Source of the DNA: Neoalteromonas facilis
Lineage (GTDB): Bacteria > Pseudomonadota > Gammaproteobacteria > Enterobacterales > Alteromonadaceae
Length of the DNA: 64,000 nt
Direction: 5' to 3'
Assembly (NCBI RefSeq): GCF_002807665.1
Contig: NZ_PEAY01000001.1
Coordinates: 248,001-312,000, forward strand
A model generated the notes under the pieces. It was not told the origin of the DNA. It searched no databases and was given only the letters and a program-made list of their open reading frames with translations. The position numbers and the translations under genes are program-made. Shown piece after piece: positions 1 to 9,578 of the stretch (the stretch's first letter is position 1; the number at the start of each line of letters is the position of its first letter).

Positions 1-2
1 CC

Positions 3-50
3 GCTGCATCAGTATTCTTGGTAAAAGAAGGTCATGCGCAAGAAGCCTAG
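3..50 (+). CDS. C-terminal tail of an unidentified protein (partial, enters from the left edge)
   Basis: Reading the third frame from the window edge gives 15 codons ending AQEA and a TAG stop at 48-50. A strong hairpin with T-tracts follows 17 bases later, as expected at the end of a gene. The tail is too short to assign a family. The LacI-type regulator next door suggests a carbohydrate-related gene, but that is only inference from position. Confidence 0.35.
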   Translation, partial: AASVFLVKEGHAQEA

Positions 51-66
51 TGCAAATAACCTTATG

Positions 67-97
67 TAAAAAAGGCCAGTGAAATCTGGCCTTTTTT
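67..97. terminator. Bidirectional intrinsic terminator
   Basis: A perfect stem (AAAAGGCCAG / CTGGCCTTTT) around a 6-base loop is flanked by A-runs on the left and T-runs on the right. It can therefore end transcripts from both sides: the partial gene on the plus strand and the LacI-family gene on the minus strand. Confidence 0.85.
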
Positions 98-130
98 ATG
101 TCTGCAACTGTAATGTAAAAGGGGGGCTAT

Positions 131-1162
131 TCAGCCTCTCACGCTAGACTGTCTAACGATTAAATCAGCCGGCATTAAATGATCAGCTACTGATTGATTA
201 TTGATTAGTTGCAATAAATTACTCACTAACAGTTCACCGGCTCGTTTGGTGTTTTGTTGAACTGTCGTCAATGTGGGTGTGGTAAAGGCCGATATCGGGA
301 TATTGTCATAGCCTGATACCAACATATCTTTGGGTACTTGCAGGCCGTGTTCTTTTAAGCATTTGATTGCGCCAACCGCGATTAAATCACTGGCACACAC
401 TAGCGCATCGGGTTTGATGCCAGCTTCTAGCATTCTTTGTGTGGCGGAAAAACCTGCATCCTCGGTTGATACAGCATTATATTGATAGGGCTCACCGTCG
501 AGTAAACCTGCTTTGGTGATTGAATCGTGGAAGCCCTGGAATCGGGCCATAAATTCGGGGGCACGTTCGCCAGCCGTACCGATAAAAGCGAATGTTTTGG
601 CACCTTGCTCAATAAGGTGTTGGGTAACAATCGCGCCACCCTGATAATTGTCACAGCCGACTGAAATGCCTGGGTATTCGCTGTCATACGCTCCCCAGCG
701 CACAAAGTGGGTACCTTGCTCTTGCAGTTGGTTTAGTCTATCGCGGTAATCTAGGTAGTCGCCATAACCTAACAGAATGAGGCCGTCTGCTTTATTCGTA
801 TCCTCGTACTCGGCGTGCCAATCACTGTTCATATTTTGGAATGACACTAACAAATCGTAATTGATTGCTGCGCACGCGCGCGTGATGCTGCCTAGCATAG
901 ACATGAAAAATGGATTGATTAACGAATCGTCAGGCGAAGGATCTTCAAACAATAGTAGTGCGATGGTAGAGCTACGCTGTTTGCGCAAATTACTGGCATT
1001 TTTATCGACTTTATAGTTCATCTCCCGCGCAATACGTTGCACACGCTCACGTGTTTCTTGATTCACTAATGGACTATTGCTTAGTGCTCTTGATACGGTG
1101 GACTGAGACACACCTGCCTTGTGGGCAATATCAAATGATGTCGCTTTATCCTTGATAGCCAA
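131..1162 (-). CDS. LacI/GalR-family transcriptional repressor
   Basis: A DNA-binding repressor of the LacI/GalR family, about 343 residues. The N-terminus has the helix-turn-helix and hinge helix (AGVSQSTVSRALS, then RERVQRIAREMNY). The rest is a periplasmic-binding-protein-like effector domain, with SDLIAVGAIKCL and SGYDNIP near the end. The frame can also be opened at a TTG at 1183. I prefer the TTG at 1162 because AGGTAGG lies 4 bases upstream of it, the protein then starts right before the HTH as is usual, and the upstream TTG sits inside a candidate operator. The effector is not identifiable from sequence. It is probably a local sugar-responsive repressor of genes to the left of the window. 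Confidence 0.9.
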   Translation of the reverse strand: MAIKDKATSFDIAHKAGVSQSTVSRALSNSPLVNQETRERVQRIAREMNYKVDKNASNLRKQRSSTIALLLFEDPSPDDSLINPFFMSMLGSITRACAAINYDLLVSFQNMNSDWHAEYEDTNKADGLILLGYGDYLDYRDRLNQLQEQGTHFVRWGAYDSEYPGISVGCDNYQGGAIVTQHLIEQGAKTFAFIGTAGERAPEFMARFQGFHDSITKAGLLDGEPYQYNAVSTEDAGFSATQRMLEAGIKPDALVCASDLIAVGAIKCLKEHGLQVPKDMLVSGYDNIPISAFTTPTLTTVQQNTKRAGELLVSNLLQLINNQSVADHLMPADLIVRQSSVRG

Positions 1163-1175
1163 AATACCTACCTGA

Positions 1176-1194
1176 AATGCCAATCGTTAGCATT
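1176..1194. promoter_or_regulatory. Candidate LacI-type operator upstream of the repressor gene
   Basis: On the minus strand this reads AATGCTAACGATTGGCATT, an imperfect 19-bp palindrome (14 of 19 positions symmetric) with a central CG, the usual look of LacI/GalR operators. It lies 14 bases before the preferred TTG start, so autorepression is plausible. This is inference; no second copy is available in the window to compare. Confidence 0.35.
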
Positions 1195-1270
1195 TTATAC
1201 AACAGCATAAATCGGCTGTGCAATGACTTTAATAGAAATGTTATAAATCGCTATCGTAAACGCTACGCAA

Positions 1271-1279
1271 TGGTATACT
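1271..1279 (+). promoter_or_regulatory. Extended -10 promoter of glnS
   Basis: TGG followed by TATACT forms an extended -10 element about 43 bases before the glnS start codon. No good -35 hexamer is seen at the right distance, which is tolerated for extended -10 promoters. A GAGGA ribosome binding site precedes the ATG at 1322. Confidence 0.5.
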
Positions 1280-1321
1280 GCTCGGTCGAAAACTAACTAT
1301 TACACATTGAGGATTACCTAA

Positions 1322-2986
1322 ATGGCCGAGACTGAGCATCGTCCGACCAATTTTGTTCGTCAAATAATTGATAAAGACTTGAAAGCAGGTCTGCATCAAA
1401 CGGTTAAAACACGCTTCCCGCCTGAACCAAACGGCTTTCTTCACATTGGCCACGCAAAATCTATTTGCTTAAATTTTGGTCTTGCAAATGATTATCAGGG
1501 TACGTGCAACTTACGCTTTGACGACACTAATCCCGACAAAGAAAACATTGACTATGTTAATGCGATTAAGGAAGACGTGCATTGGCTAGGATTTAATTGG
1601 GACGGTGACGCTCGTTACTCGTCTGATTATTTTGACGCGTTATATGGCTATGCGGTGGAATTAATCCAAAAGGGATTAGCTTACGTTGACTTTTCAACCC
1701 AAGATGTCATTCGTGAAATGCGCGGTACACTGACTGCGCCGGGTGTTAATAGCCCATACCGTGATACCTCGGCAGAAGAAAACCTGAAGCATTTTGAAGC
1801 AATGCGAGCCGGTAAGTATAAGGAAGGGGAGTGTTGTTTGCGCGCTAAGATCGACATGACATCAGCATTCATGTGTATGCGCGACCCTGTCATATACCGA
1901 ATTAAGTTTGCCCATCATCATCAAACGGGTGATGCGTGGTGCATATATCCGATGTACGATTTCACTCATTGTATTTCGGATGCGATTGAGCATATTACGC
2001 ATTCTCTATGTACGCTTGAGTTTCAAGATAATCGTCGTTTATACGATTGGGTCATCGAAAATATTAGTGCGCCTGCTGTACCCAGACAGTATGAGTTTTC
2101 ACGCTTAAACTTGGAATATACAGTATTAAGTAAGCGTAAATTGATTCAGTTGGTCGAAGACAATCATGTCAACGGTTGGGACGATCCTCGTATGCCAACA
2201 ATCGCTGGATTGCGTCGCAGAGGTTATACGCCAGCATCTATAAGGGAATTTTGTTTACGCATTGGCGTAACCAAAATGGATAACCTTGTTGAAATGGGCA
2301 TGCTAGAAGCCTGTATTCGTGATGATTTGAACGTAAATGCACCACGTGCAATGGCGGTATTGGACCCGATTAAACTAGTTATTGAAAATTACACTTCAGA
2401 CGGTGAGATATTGGAAGCGCCAAACCACCCAAGTGACGAAAGTAAAGGCGTAAGACAATTGCCTTTTGGTGCTGAGCTTTGGATTGAAGCTGAAGATTTT
2501 AGGGAAGAAGCAAACAAGAAATTTAAGCGCTTGGTATTGGGTAAGGAAGTACGCTTGCGCAATGCCTATGTAGTAAAAGCTGAGCGGGTTGATAAAGACC
2601 CTGATGGTAACATTACGACCGTCTATTGTACTTATGATGCAGATACGCTGGGTAAAGATCCTGCCGATGGGCGCAAAGTTAAAGGCGTTATTCATTGGGT
2701 AGATGCCAAAACGGCAGCACCGGCTCAATTCAACTTATATGATCGCTTATTCAATCAGGCAAACCCTGCAGCAGCTGAACAGTTTGTTGATACAATAAAC
2801 CCAGATTCACTTGAAGTTGTCAGTGGTTATGTTGAGCAATCGCTAATAGATGCACAAGTCGGGCATGCGTATCAGTTTGAACGTACGGGTTATTTCTGTG
2901 CCGACAAGGATTCGACTAAAGACGGACTAATTTTCAACCGCACGGTCGGTTTGCGTGACACGTGGAGTAAAATAGAAGCTAATTAA
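1322..2986 (+). CDS. glnS: Glutaminyl-tRNA synthetase
   Basis: Class I aminoacyl-tRNA synthetase that charges tRNA-Gln with glutamine in the cytoplasm. The 554-residue length matches the E. coli enzyme. The ATP-binding signature HIGH is at residues 41-44 inside [14 protein letters not shown], and the second signature (KMSKS type) is VLSKR at 268-272, where E. coli has VMSKR. The C-terminal half is the two-barrel anticodon-binding domain, with the conserved ending [11 protein letters not shown]. The gene is monocistronic, with its own promoter and a hairpin terminator just after the stop. Confidence 0.98.
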   Translation: MAETEHRPTNFVRQIIDKDLKAGLHQTVKTRFPPEPNGFLHIGHAKSICLNFGLANDYQGTCNLRFDDTNPDKENIDYVNAIKEDVHWLGFNWDGDARYSSDYFDALYGYAVELIQKGLAYVDFSTQDVIREMRGTLTAPGVNSPYRDTSAEENLKHFEAMRAGKYKEGECCLRAKIDMTSAFMCMRDPVIYRIKFAHHHQTGDAWCIYPMYDFTHCISDAIEHITHSLCTLEFQDNRRLYDWVIENISAPAVPRQYEFSRLNLEYTVLSKRKLIQLVEDNHVNGWDDPRMPTIAGLRRRGYTPASIREFCLRIGVTKMDNLVEMGMLEACIRDDLNVNAPRAMAVLDPIKLVIENYTSDGEILEAPNHPSDESKGVRQLPFGAELWIEAEDFREEANKKFKRLVLGKEVRLRNAYVVKAERVDKDPDGNITTVYCTYDADTLGKDPADGRKVKGVIHWVDAKTAAPAQFNLYDRLFNQANPAAAEQFVDTINPDSLEVVSGYVEQSLIDAQVGHAYQFERTGYFCADKDSTKDGLIFNRTVGLRDTWSKIEAN

Positions 2987-3005
2987 GCTTTTACGCTCGT
3001 TCATT

Positions 3006-3039
3006 AAAAAAGCCAGTCTTGTTATAGACTGGCTTTTTT
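3006..3039. terminator. Bidirectional terminator between glnS and yciK
   Basis: AAAAAGCCAGTC, an 8-base loop, then GACTGGCTTTTTT. The A and T tracts on both sides suit termination of glnS on the plus strand and of the convergent yciK on the minus strand. Confidence 0.9.
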
Positions 3040-3094
3040 GTTGGTAGCACGAAATGCCAACTTGTTTATTAGTACCACTGAATTGGGCTTCCGA

Positions 3095-3880
3095 TTATTT
3101 TGGTTGGCAATCGAATATTTTACCCGTGATTTGAGCACTCTCCTCAGTCATAAGATAATTATAGGTTGCCACTATTTCCGCTGGCGTCTTGAGCTTCATT
3201 GCATCTTCTGCCGGAAACGCCTTTGAGCGCATATCCGTGCGTGTTCCACCCGGGTTCACGCAATTAAAGCGGATATCACTCGCTTTGTATTCGTCAGCCA
3301 ATACTTCCATCATGCCTTCGGTGGCGAACTTAGAAATACTATAGGTTCCCCAAAACTTACGACCTTCGCGGCCTACTGTTGAAGTGGTTAGAATTACCGA
3401 AGCAGATGTAGGAGAGCGTTTGAGTGCAGGTATAACACCTTGTAGTAATGAAAAGGATGAATGCACATTAACCTGCATAACGTCAGCATATTCTTCCTGG
3501 GATATCTCTGTGAACGGGCATAAAGCACCCAAAATCCCTGCATTGAGTACTAATCCATCGAGATGGCCGAACTGGTCTACGATTGTATTTCCCATATCAA
3601 TATAATGTTGCGGCGAGGCGCCGCGCAAATCGAGTGGCACTATGGCAGGCTCTTGACCACCATTGGCGATAATTTCATCGTAGACGGCTTCTAATTTAGA
3701 TACGGTCTTGCCCAATAAAATGATAGTGGCGCCCAAATTCGCGAAAGAAATTGCAAGTGCTTTGCCGATCCCGTCACCCGCACCGGTAATCAATATTGTT
3801 TTATCTTTAAGCGCTAGTGGAGATGGTGAGAATTCATTTGCGATATTAATCTCGCGCGTGAAAGTTCGGTTATTAAGCAT
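3095..3880 (-). CDS. yciK: Short-chain dehydrogenase/reductase, YciK type
   Basis: NAD(P)-dependent oxidoreductase of the classical SDR superfamily, 261 residues. It has the Rossmann glycine motif TGAGDGIG near residue 31, the structural NAG motif (LVLNAG), the catalytic serine region TTSTVGREG and the active-site YSISK. Close similarity to E. coli YciK is visible around FATEGMM, VLADEY, NPGGTRT and KLKTPA. The physiological substrate of YciK is not known. The N-terminus is about 15 residues longer than E. coli YciK before the Rossmann motif. The ATG at 3880 has only a weak AAGG upstream, so the start is the least certain part. Confidence 0.92.
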   Translation of the reverse strand: MLNNRTFTREINIANEFSPSPLALKDKTILITGAGDGIGKALAISFANLGATIILLGKTVSKLEAVYDEIIANGGQEPAIVPLDLRGASPQHYIDMGNTIVDQFGHLDGLVLNAGILGALCPFTEISQEEYADVMQVNVHSSFSLLQGVIPALKRSPTSASVILTTSTVGREGRKFWGTYSISKFATEGMMEVLADEYKASDIRFNCVNPGGTRTDMRSKAFPAEDAMKLKTPAEIVATYNYLMTEESAQITGKIFDCQPK

Positions 3881-4193
3881 AGAAAATATAGGCCTTTTAA
3901 GCGTTTGAGTTGTGGTGTAGTTAGATACGTAAGCAAAAATTTTGCTGATGATAAACGAAATACTCTTTCATGAGGACAAAAATCGCCCCGTATTCCTGCA
4001 TAAAGACTAAAATAAGCAACATAATTACAAAGTATTAACAAACCTTTGCAATGTTGCTACAAAGCCCATAATATTAGCGAAAGTTAACTGGTCTTACTTG
4101 TTTAAAATTTGTTCATTCATGTGAACAGTGCACCCAAGTATGCACAGTCTCTATTCATGAACAAGAATAACAATAGAATTGTAGGGAGTAGAA
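3881..4193. other. Intergenic region upstream of the lipase gene, with inverted and direct repeats
   Basis: This is an AT-rich 313-base gap between divergent genes with no convincing gene. At roughly 4110-4128 there is an inverted repeat TGTTCA-6 bases-TGAACA. A related copy, ATTCATGAACA, lies about 37 bases further on, and short GTGCAC/TGCACA elements lie between them. The arrangement resembles a tandem operator in front of the lipase gene, but I cannot name the regulator. GTAGGGAG at about 4182-4189 is the probable ribosome binding site for the lipase ATG. Confidence 0.4.
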
Positions 4194-6785
4194 ATGAGAA
4201 AACTATTAATCAGCAGCAGCATCGCCGTGGCATTAGGCTTGGCGGGTTGTGGTGGTGGCGAAACAATCGCTGACATCGAAGCTGAAGTACCGGTGCAGCA
4301 ACCGTTATCACGCATCGTCTTTGATCCAGCTAATGGCGATCTAAATATCCCTAACGACTTACTGATGTTGCCAAGCGCTGACGGATTTTTTGATTACACG
4401 CTAAATATCCCCGTAGCTGATCCAACTAATTTCGGTGATCCGCAAAATGCATTAAATGTGTTAGACGGATGGGCGACAAGTCATCCGTTTGTGATCAATG
4501 TAGATACACCAGAGGGTGTTTCACTTGATGAAAGTACTTTGGCCGCGGGTGTTCACTTGTTTGAAGCTACTTTGGGTCTTGATCAGAGTGACCCAACGTG
4601 TGCAGCAATCCAAATTCCGAGTGCTGGTTGTAAGATTGGTGACGAGCTAGTATTCGGTCAAGATTTTGTCATGACATTAGCGGGGCCTGGCACCATTAAC
4701 GTGGTTCCATTGCGTCCATTGAAGGCTGGTTCTGGGCACGTACTGGTTATGACTGACGGGCTAAAAGATACGACAGGTACTTCAGTTGCTGGTTCAACAA
4801 CGTGGGACTTGGTTAAGCAAGACCCTGCCGTTTTGCCTTTATCAAGCCAATCTCAACTTGATCTACAAAACCTAATCAATTCACACATCTTGGCATTATC
4901 AAATGCTGGATTTACGCGTGACGAGATCACTTACGTTTCTGCCTTTACGACGCAATCGACTGTGTCAACTATGGATACATTGAAGCAAGTCATGATCGCT
5001 GAATTCGCGGCTAGGGCACAGGCAGGAGACCCTACCGCTGGGCAAGCATTACCGGCAATTGTAGTCACTGATGCGACTGGCCCTCAAAACTCCATGGAAA
5101 CATTGGGTTTAGTGACAGCTGAGGCTGTGGCGGGTGCAGTACAATTTGGTATTAGTCAGTTACCACCAGAAGCTGCGCCGCTTATCCCAGCGATTGAAGC
5201 TACAGACTTCTCTGCCTTGCAAACCTGTAATGGCCTGTTTGGCACTGTGGGTGGTCAATTGGCTCCAGTTTGGGGGGCGGTGAATGACTTCGCGGCAGGT
5301 GTTGCAACGGGTATCCTTCAACAGGTAGGCCCTTTCTGTGCAGCAACACGCATGGAAGGTACTATTTCTCTTCCATACTACCTTGCGATTCCTTCAGCGG
5401 AAAATCCTTTGGCGCCTGTTAACCAATTTTGGGAAGCAGCCTGTGACAGCGGTATCGTATTGGCCGGTGCGCCTGCAGAGGTGTTAGCTGCGGCAACGCC
5501 AGGTCCAAATGCGGCGTTCTGCCAACAGGTGGGCTTGGCTGATTTACGCATCAACGGTGAAAAGCTGGATAAGGCACGAAACATCACTAAATTTAACCCA
5601 GTACCTCAGCCTAAAGGTGGTAATGATGGGGATGAAACACTAGATGTTCAGATTACTATACCTAATCCAACATTTGCCGCTGCGATGGGATTCTCTATCG
5701 AGCAACCAGCTGAAGGTTGGCCAGTTGTTATGTTGGCGCACGGTATAACGTCTAAGAAAGAAGATATGCTGGCAATCACTGGTACACTAGCGCTAGCGGG
5801 TTATGCAACGGTGGCAATTGATCAACCATTACACGGCAGTCGTGGTTTCGATTTGACCGGTGATGGCATTGATGATTTGAATGCGACTGAAGTGTCAGCA
5901 ACGCACTATATGAACTTAGCAAGCTTACCTACTGCTCGCGACAATTTGCGTCAATCGGTCGCTGATCTACTCGGCTTGCGCTTAGGCTTAAATGCATTTG
6001 TTGACGTTTCAGCGAGCCAATTAGGTAAAATTAATGCTCAAGACGTATCGATTATGGGCGTTTCACTTGGTGCGATTACGGGCGGTAACTTTGCGGCCGT
6101 TGCGAACACTACACTAGGTAATCCGGCCATAGACGCGATGTTTGGAATTAAAGCGGCATCGCTTGAATCTCCAGGCGGCGGTGTAGCGTCATTCCTACTT
6201 GAAAGTAATGCGTTTGGTGGTCTTATTAAGGGTCTGTTGTTGAGCCAATCTTCTGAAGATTTCCAAGGTTTGCTTATGCAACTATACGGCACAACAGATG
6301 TTTCCGAGGCTCAGTTAGTGGGTGCTGTAAATGCATTCCTCGGTGCATTAACGGATGAGCAAGCGGCCGCAGTAAATGCTGTGTTTGCACAGTTTGCCTT
6401 TGCCGCACAGACTATGTTGGATTCTGCAGATCCGATTAACTATGCTGCGCGCCTTGGCTCAAACACACCAGTGCATATGATGACAGTTGTGGGTGACGGT
6501 GGTGAAAACTTGCCTGACCAAGTTATCCCTGTCTCAACAGCATTGCCTTTGGCTGGCCAAATTCCATTGGCGAAACAGATTGGTTTAGAGCAAGTTGTGA
6601 GCACGTTAGTGGGAGCGGATCCTGTTAGCGGTCATGTTTGGTTTAATGCTGGTGCGCACGCATCGAGCTTAAGCCCAGCCTCAAGTGCAGCGGTTACGAC
6701 GGAAATGCAACGTCAAGTTGCCGGGTTCGTTGCAAGTGACGCTTTGATGATCCCAATCACTAATGAAGATGTTATTGCAAATTAA
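4194..6785 (+). CDS. VolA/Pla-1/Cef-family extracellular lipase, lipoprotein
   Basis: A large (863 residues) exported lipase/phospholipase related to Vibrio VolA and the Pla-1/Cef lipases. The N-terminus is a type II signal peptide ending in the lipobox LAGC, with the lipidated cysteine followed by glycines, so outer-membrane or surface anchoring is likely. The long N-terminal part (to about residue 450) is the virulence-factor-lipase N-terminal domain. The C-terminal part is an alpha/beta hydrolase with the oxyanion region MLAHGIT, the nucleophile elbow GVSLG (Ser 624) and a likely catalytic His 822 in AGAHAS. VolA releases fatty acids from lysophosphatidylcholine for uptake. The same role here fits the fatty-acid genes in the window but is inference. 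It is monocistronic, with a strong terminator downstream. Confidence 0.9.
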   Translation: MRKLLISSSIAVALGLAGCGGGETIADIEAEVPVQQPLSRIVFDPANGDLNIPNDLLMLPSADGFFDYTLNIPVADPTNFGDPQNALNVLDGWATSHPFVINVDTPEGVSLDESTLAAGVHLFEATLGLDQSDPTCAAIQIPSAGCKIGDELVFGQDFVMTLAGPGTINVVPLRPLKAGSGHVLVMTDGLKDTTGTSVAGSTTWDLVKQDPAVLPLSSQSQLDLQNLINSHILALSNAGFTRDEITYVSAFTTQSTVSTMDTLKQVMIAEFAARAQAGDPTAGQALPAIVVTDATGPQNSMETLGLVTAEAVAGAVQFGISQLPPEAAPLIPAIEATDFSALQTCNGLFGTVGGQLAPVWGAVNDFAAGVATGILQQVGPFCAATRMEGTISLPYYLAIPSAENPLAPVNQFWEAACDSGIVLAGAPAEVLAAATPGPNAAFCQQVGLADLRINGEKLDKARNITKFNPVPQPKGGNDGDETLDVQITIPNPTFAAAMGFSIEQPAEGWPVVMLAHGITSKKEDMLAITGTLALAGYATVAIDQPLHGSRGFDLTGDGIDDLNATEVSATHYMNLASLPTARDNLRQSVADLLGLRLGLNAFVDVSASQLGKINAQDVSIMGVSLGAITGGNFAAVANTTLGNPAIDAMFGIKAASLESPGGGVASFLLESNAFGGLIKGLLLSQSSEDFQGLLMQLYGTTDVSEAQLVGAVNAFLGALTDEQAAAVNAVFAQFAFAAQTMLDSADPINYAARLGSNTPVHMMTVVGDGGENLPDQVIPVSTALPLAGQIPLAKQIGLEQVVSTLVGADPVSGHVWFNAGAHASSLSPASSAAVTTEMQRQVAGFVASDALMIPITNEDVIAN

Positions 6786-6805
6786 TCAGTAACATTGACA
6801 TCAAC

Positions 6806-6833
6806 AAAAGCCGGCGTCATTGCCGGCTTTTTT
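6806..6833 (+). terminator. Intrinsic terminator after the lipase gene
   Basis: A stem of AAAAGCCGGC / GCCGGCTTTT with a 6-base loop, continuing into a T-run, 20 bases after the stop codon. Confidence 0.9.
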
Positions 6834-6972
6834 ATCTCCAAACACCGTCAAACAAGCGTTTTAAAATCATTAAAAATTATTTATAAGTCAGACTCTTGAG
6901 TTACATAAATGTAATTTATTTGTAAATATTATGTTGAGGTCTATCATCGTAGTTGGACAATAAAAAGGACAC

Positions 6973-9498
6973 GTGCCAACCATGAATAGAATCTCAAAAA
7001 CTCAGTTAAAATGGGCGATATTGCCTTTAGCTCTGGCAGGCGTTATTGCCTGTGGTGGGGATAACAATACGTTTAGTAATGTTCCAGACCGTGCTCCCCC
7101 CACAACGCCAGAAACCCCAACACCCGCAGTGCCTTTGCCTAATTTCGACGATGACGGCGTATTGGAAGCGAATATTCGTTGGACCACCTATGGCGTGCCA
7201 CATGTGACGGCTGACAACCTAGAAAGCATGTCATACGGTATAGGTTATGCGTTTGCCAAAGACAATATTTGCGTATTAGCCGATCAAATCACGCGCTATA
7301 ACTCTGAACGTGCAAAATATTTAGGTCCGGATAGGGTACCGGGCTCAGGTGACTCTGAGCATCTTATTAATGACTTTGGCTTTTTAACCTTAGGTATTCG
7401 CGAAATCGCTGAGCAAAATTTTGCCAGCCTTTCAGCCAATACACGCGCTATGCTTTCAGGTTATACCCAAGGTTACAATCGCTATTTGGCTGAAACCGGC
7501 ACGGCGAATATTGATGGTCGATGTGCCAATATGCCATGGGTTCAGCCGATCGACAGTATTGATATGCTGACATATTCACTTGGTGTAGCGCTGCTGCCCG
7601 GTGCTGCTAATTTCCTAGGCGCGATGTTCATTGCAGCGCCGCCTGGAGAGAGTTTCTTACCTACGCCAGCAAATGCGGACACTAGTATAACGTTTGATAT
7701 GTCGCCCAGTGTAGCGGTGCCAGAGGTCAATGGTCTTGATTTAGGTTCAAACGGCTGGGGGTTGGGCAGTGATGCAACTGAAAATGGCAAAGGAATACTG
7801 CTTGCAAATCCACATTTCCCGCATACGGGAGCACTGCGTTTTTGGCAGTCACACGTAACAATTCCAGGGCATCTTGATGTTATCGGTGGATCATTGATGG
7901 GGCTGCCAGGTGCGATCAATATTGGTTTTAATAAAGATGTAGCCTGGACACATACGTTCAGTACGGCTGAGCATTTTGTTGTGTACCAATTGTCGCTAGA
8001 TGCTGAAGATGCATCAAATTTAACTCATAGTGTTGATGGAAGTCCGCGCTCCATTAATGCAAAAGAGTTAGAAATAGATGTAGCCGTGGGGCCAGGGCAG
8101 ACCATTCGTTTAAAGAAAACCAGTTACTCAACTAACTATGGCCCAATGGTGGTTGTGCCTGGTAATTTTGAGTGGGGACCCGGTGGTAATGCATTTGCTG
8201 TTAAAGATGCCAACTTGCCAAACTTTGACGTTATTGATCATTGGCTAGCCATGAACTTGGCAACCAGTATGGATGAATTTAAACAAGCGTTTAAAGACTA
8301 TGATGGGGTTATTTTTAACAATACGATGGCAACCTCCGCAGAGGGTGAAGTGTTTTACATCGACGACTCTACAGTGCCTCACTTAACGGCAACTGCTATT
8401 AATGAGTTAACAACCAATCCATTGCTCATGCAAATTCGCCAACTAGCAGGGTTTACCGTTTTACCCGGTTTCTTATCGGCATTTGATTTTGAACGCCCCG
8501 TTCCGTATGAAGAAGCGCCTAAATATGAAGGGACTGATTACGTACAAAATAGTAACGACAGCTTTTGGTTAACGAATCCAGCGAGTCCTATTACCGGGGT
8601 ATCACCTCTGTATGGTCAAGTGGGCAATCAACAATCCTTACGGTCGCGTATGGCACATCAACTTCTGGCTGATGAACGCGGCGCTGATGGTTTGTTCTCG
8701 ACCAGTGAAGTTGAAAGTGCGTTACTGGGTAATCGCAACTATTTAGGTGAGGCTGTGCTAGACGACTTGATCGCTACTTGCGAGCAGCAGGGGAGTGATC
8801 CAGTTAGCGTAGACGGTAATGATGTGGTTCTTACTGATGCTTGTGCGGCACTCAGTGTATGGGATGGTACGATGAATTTAATGAGTGCAGGTGCGCCGTT
8901 GTTCAGAGAATTCGCATTTCAATTTAACCGTTCGCCTCAGTGGAGCGTGCCGTTCGATGCAGAGGATCCGTTAAATACCCCAAGTGGCCTTGCAGCCAAT
9001 CAAACAACGCTTGAACATTTGGCGAGAGCAGTAGTGAATATGCAAGCTGCTGGTATTGAACTAGATGCAACGTTAGGCGAAGTGCAATTCGTTGAACGTA
9101 GCACCGTTGCAGGCTTACCGTCAGGTTACAAGTTACCTTGGGGGGGAGCGCATAATATTGAAGGCGGTTTTAATGTGTTTGATACCCGCGTCAACGATCC
9201 AACGTTATTGCCTCGTCATGAATATTCACCTGTTGATCCCTCGACGCGTTTAAGTGCCGATGCTGGCGGTTACCACATTAATTATGGCAGTAGTTGGATG
9301 ATTGTCATGAACTTTACTGATGCCGGCCCGCAGGGCAAAGGGATACTGAGTTATTCACAGAGCTCAAACAGAGACAGTGAACATTTCCTAGACCAAACTG
9401 AACTGTATTCATCACAGCCTCAGTTACGCCCGTTATTGTTTACTAATGAAGACATAGAATCAAATAAAATCATGGAGTTGAACCTATCTTCACAGTAA
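6973..9498 (+). CDS. Penicillin-acylase-family Ntn hydrolase (acyl-homoserine-lactone acylase-like), lipoprotein
   Basis: A secreted N-terminal-nucleophile amidase of the penicillin G acylase/AHL acylase/PvdQ superfamily, about 841 residues. A signal peptide ends in a lipobox-like VIAC and is followed by a Pro/Thr-rich linker. The alpha chain starts near IRWTTYGVPHV. The autocatalytic cleavage site is at DLGSNGWG, with Ser 259 becoming the beta-chain nucleophile, and LLANPHFP and GLPGAINIGFN follow as in the family. The family includes quorum-signal, penicillin and siderophore-precursor acylases, and the substrate here cannot be read from sequence. The start is either GTG at 6973 (4 bases after AAGGA) or ATG at 6982 (13 bases after it). 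Surface retention as a lipoprotein is unusual next to soluble periplasmic homologues. Confidence 0.88.
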   Translation: MPTMNRISKTQLKWAILPLALAGVIACGGDNNTFSNVPDRAPPTTPETPTPAVPLPNFDDDGVLEANIRWTTYGVPHVTADNLESMSYGIGYAFAKDNICVLADQITRYNSERAKYLGPDRVPGSGDSEHLINDFGFLTLGIREIAEQNFASLSANTRAMLSGYTQGYNRYLAETGTANIDGRCANMPWVQPIDSIDMLTYSLGVALLPGAANFLGAMFIAAPPGESFLPTPANADTSITFDMSPSVAVPEVNGLDLGSNGWGLGSDATENGKGILLANPHFPHTGALRFWQSHVTIPGHLDVIGGSLMGLPGAINIGFNKDVAWTHTFSTAEHFVVYQLSLDAEDASNLTHSVDGSPRSINAKELEIDVAVGPGQTIRLKKTSYSTNYGPMVVVPGNFEWGPGGNAFAVKDANLPNFDVIDHWLAMNLATSMDEFKQAFKDYDGVIFNNTMATSAEGEVFYIDDSTVPHLTATAINELTTNPLLMQIRQLAGFTVLPGFLSAFDFERPVPYEEAPKYEGTDYVQNSNDSFWLTNPASPITGVSPLYGQVGNQQSLRSRMAHQLLADERGADGLFSTSEVESALLGNRNYLGEAVLDDLIATCEQQGSDPVSVDGNDVVLTDACAALSVWDGTMNLMSAGAPLFREFAFQFNRSPQWSVPFDAEDPLNTPSGLAANQTTLEHLARAVVNMQAAGIELDATLGEVQFVERSTVAGLPSGYKLPWGGAHNIEGGFNVFDTRVNDPTLLPRHEYSPVDPSTRLSADAGGYHINYGSSWMIVMNFTDAGPQGKGILSYSQSSNRDSEHFLDQTELYSSQPQLRPLLFTNEDIESNKIMELNLSSQ

Positions 9499-9522
9499 TA
9501 TTACTGATTCTATAGCGTTATT

Positions 9523-9550
9523 AACAAAGGACCTTATGGGTCCTTTGTTT
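9523..9550 (+). terminator. Intrinsic terminator after the acylase gene
   Basis: AACAAAGGACC pairs with GGTCCTTTGTT around a short loop and is followed by T residues. It sits 24 bases after the stop codon and just ahead of sohB. Confidence 0.8.
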
Positions 9551-9578
9551 TATCTACCATCAAAGTGACGAGGTTAAA

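Noticed and set aside
6901-6914. TTACAT-AA-ATGTAA palindrome upstream of the acylase gene
   Set aside because: A short AT-rich palindrome in an AT-rich gap, expected by chance and not tied to a clear promoter.
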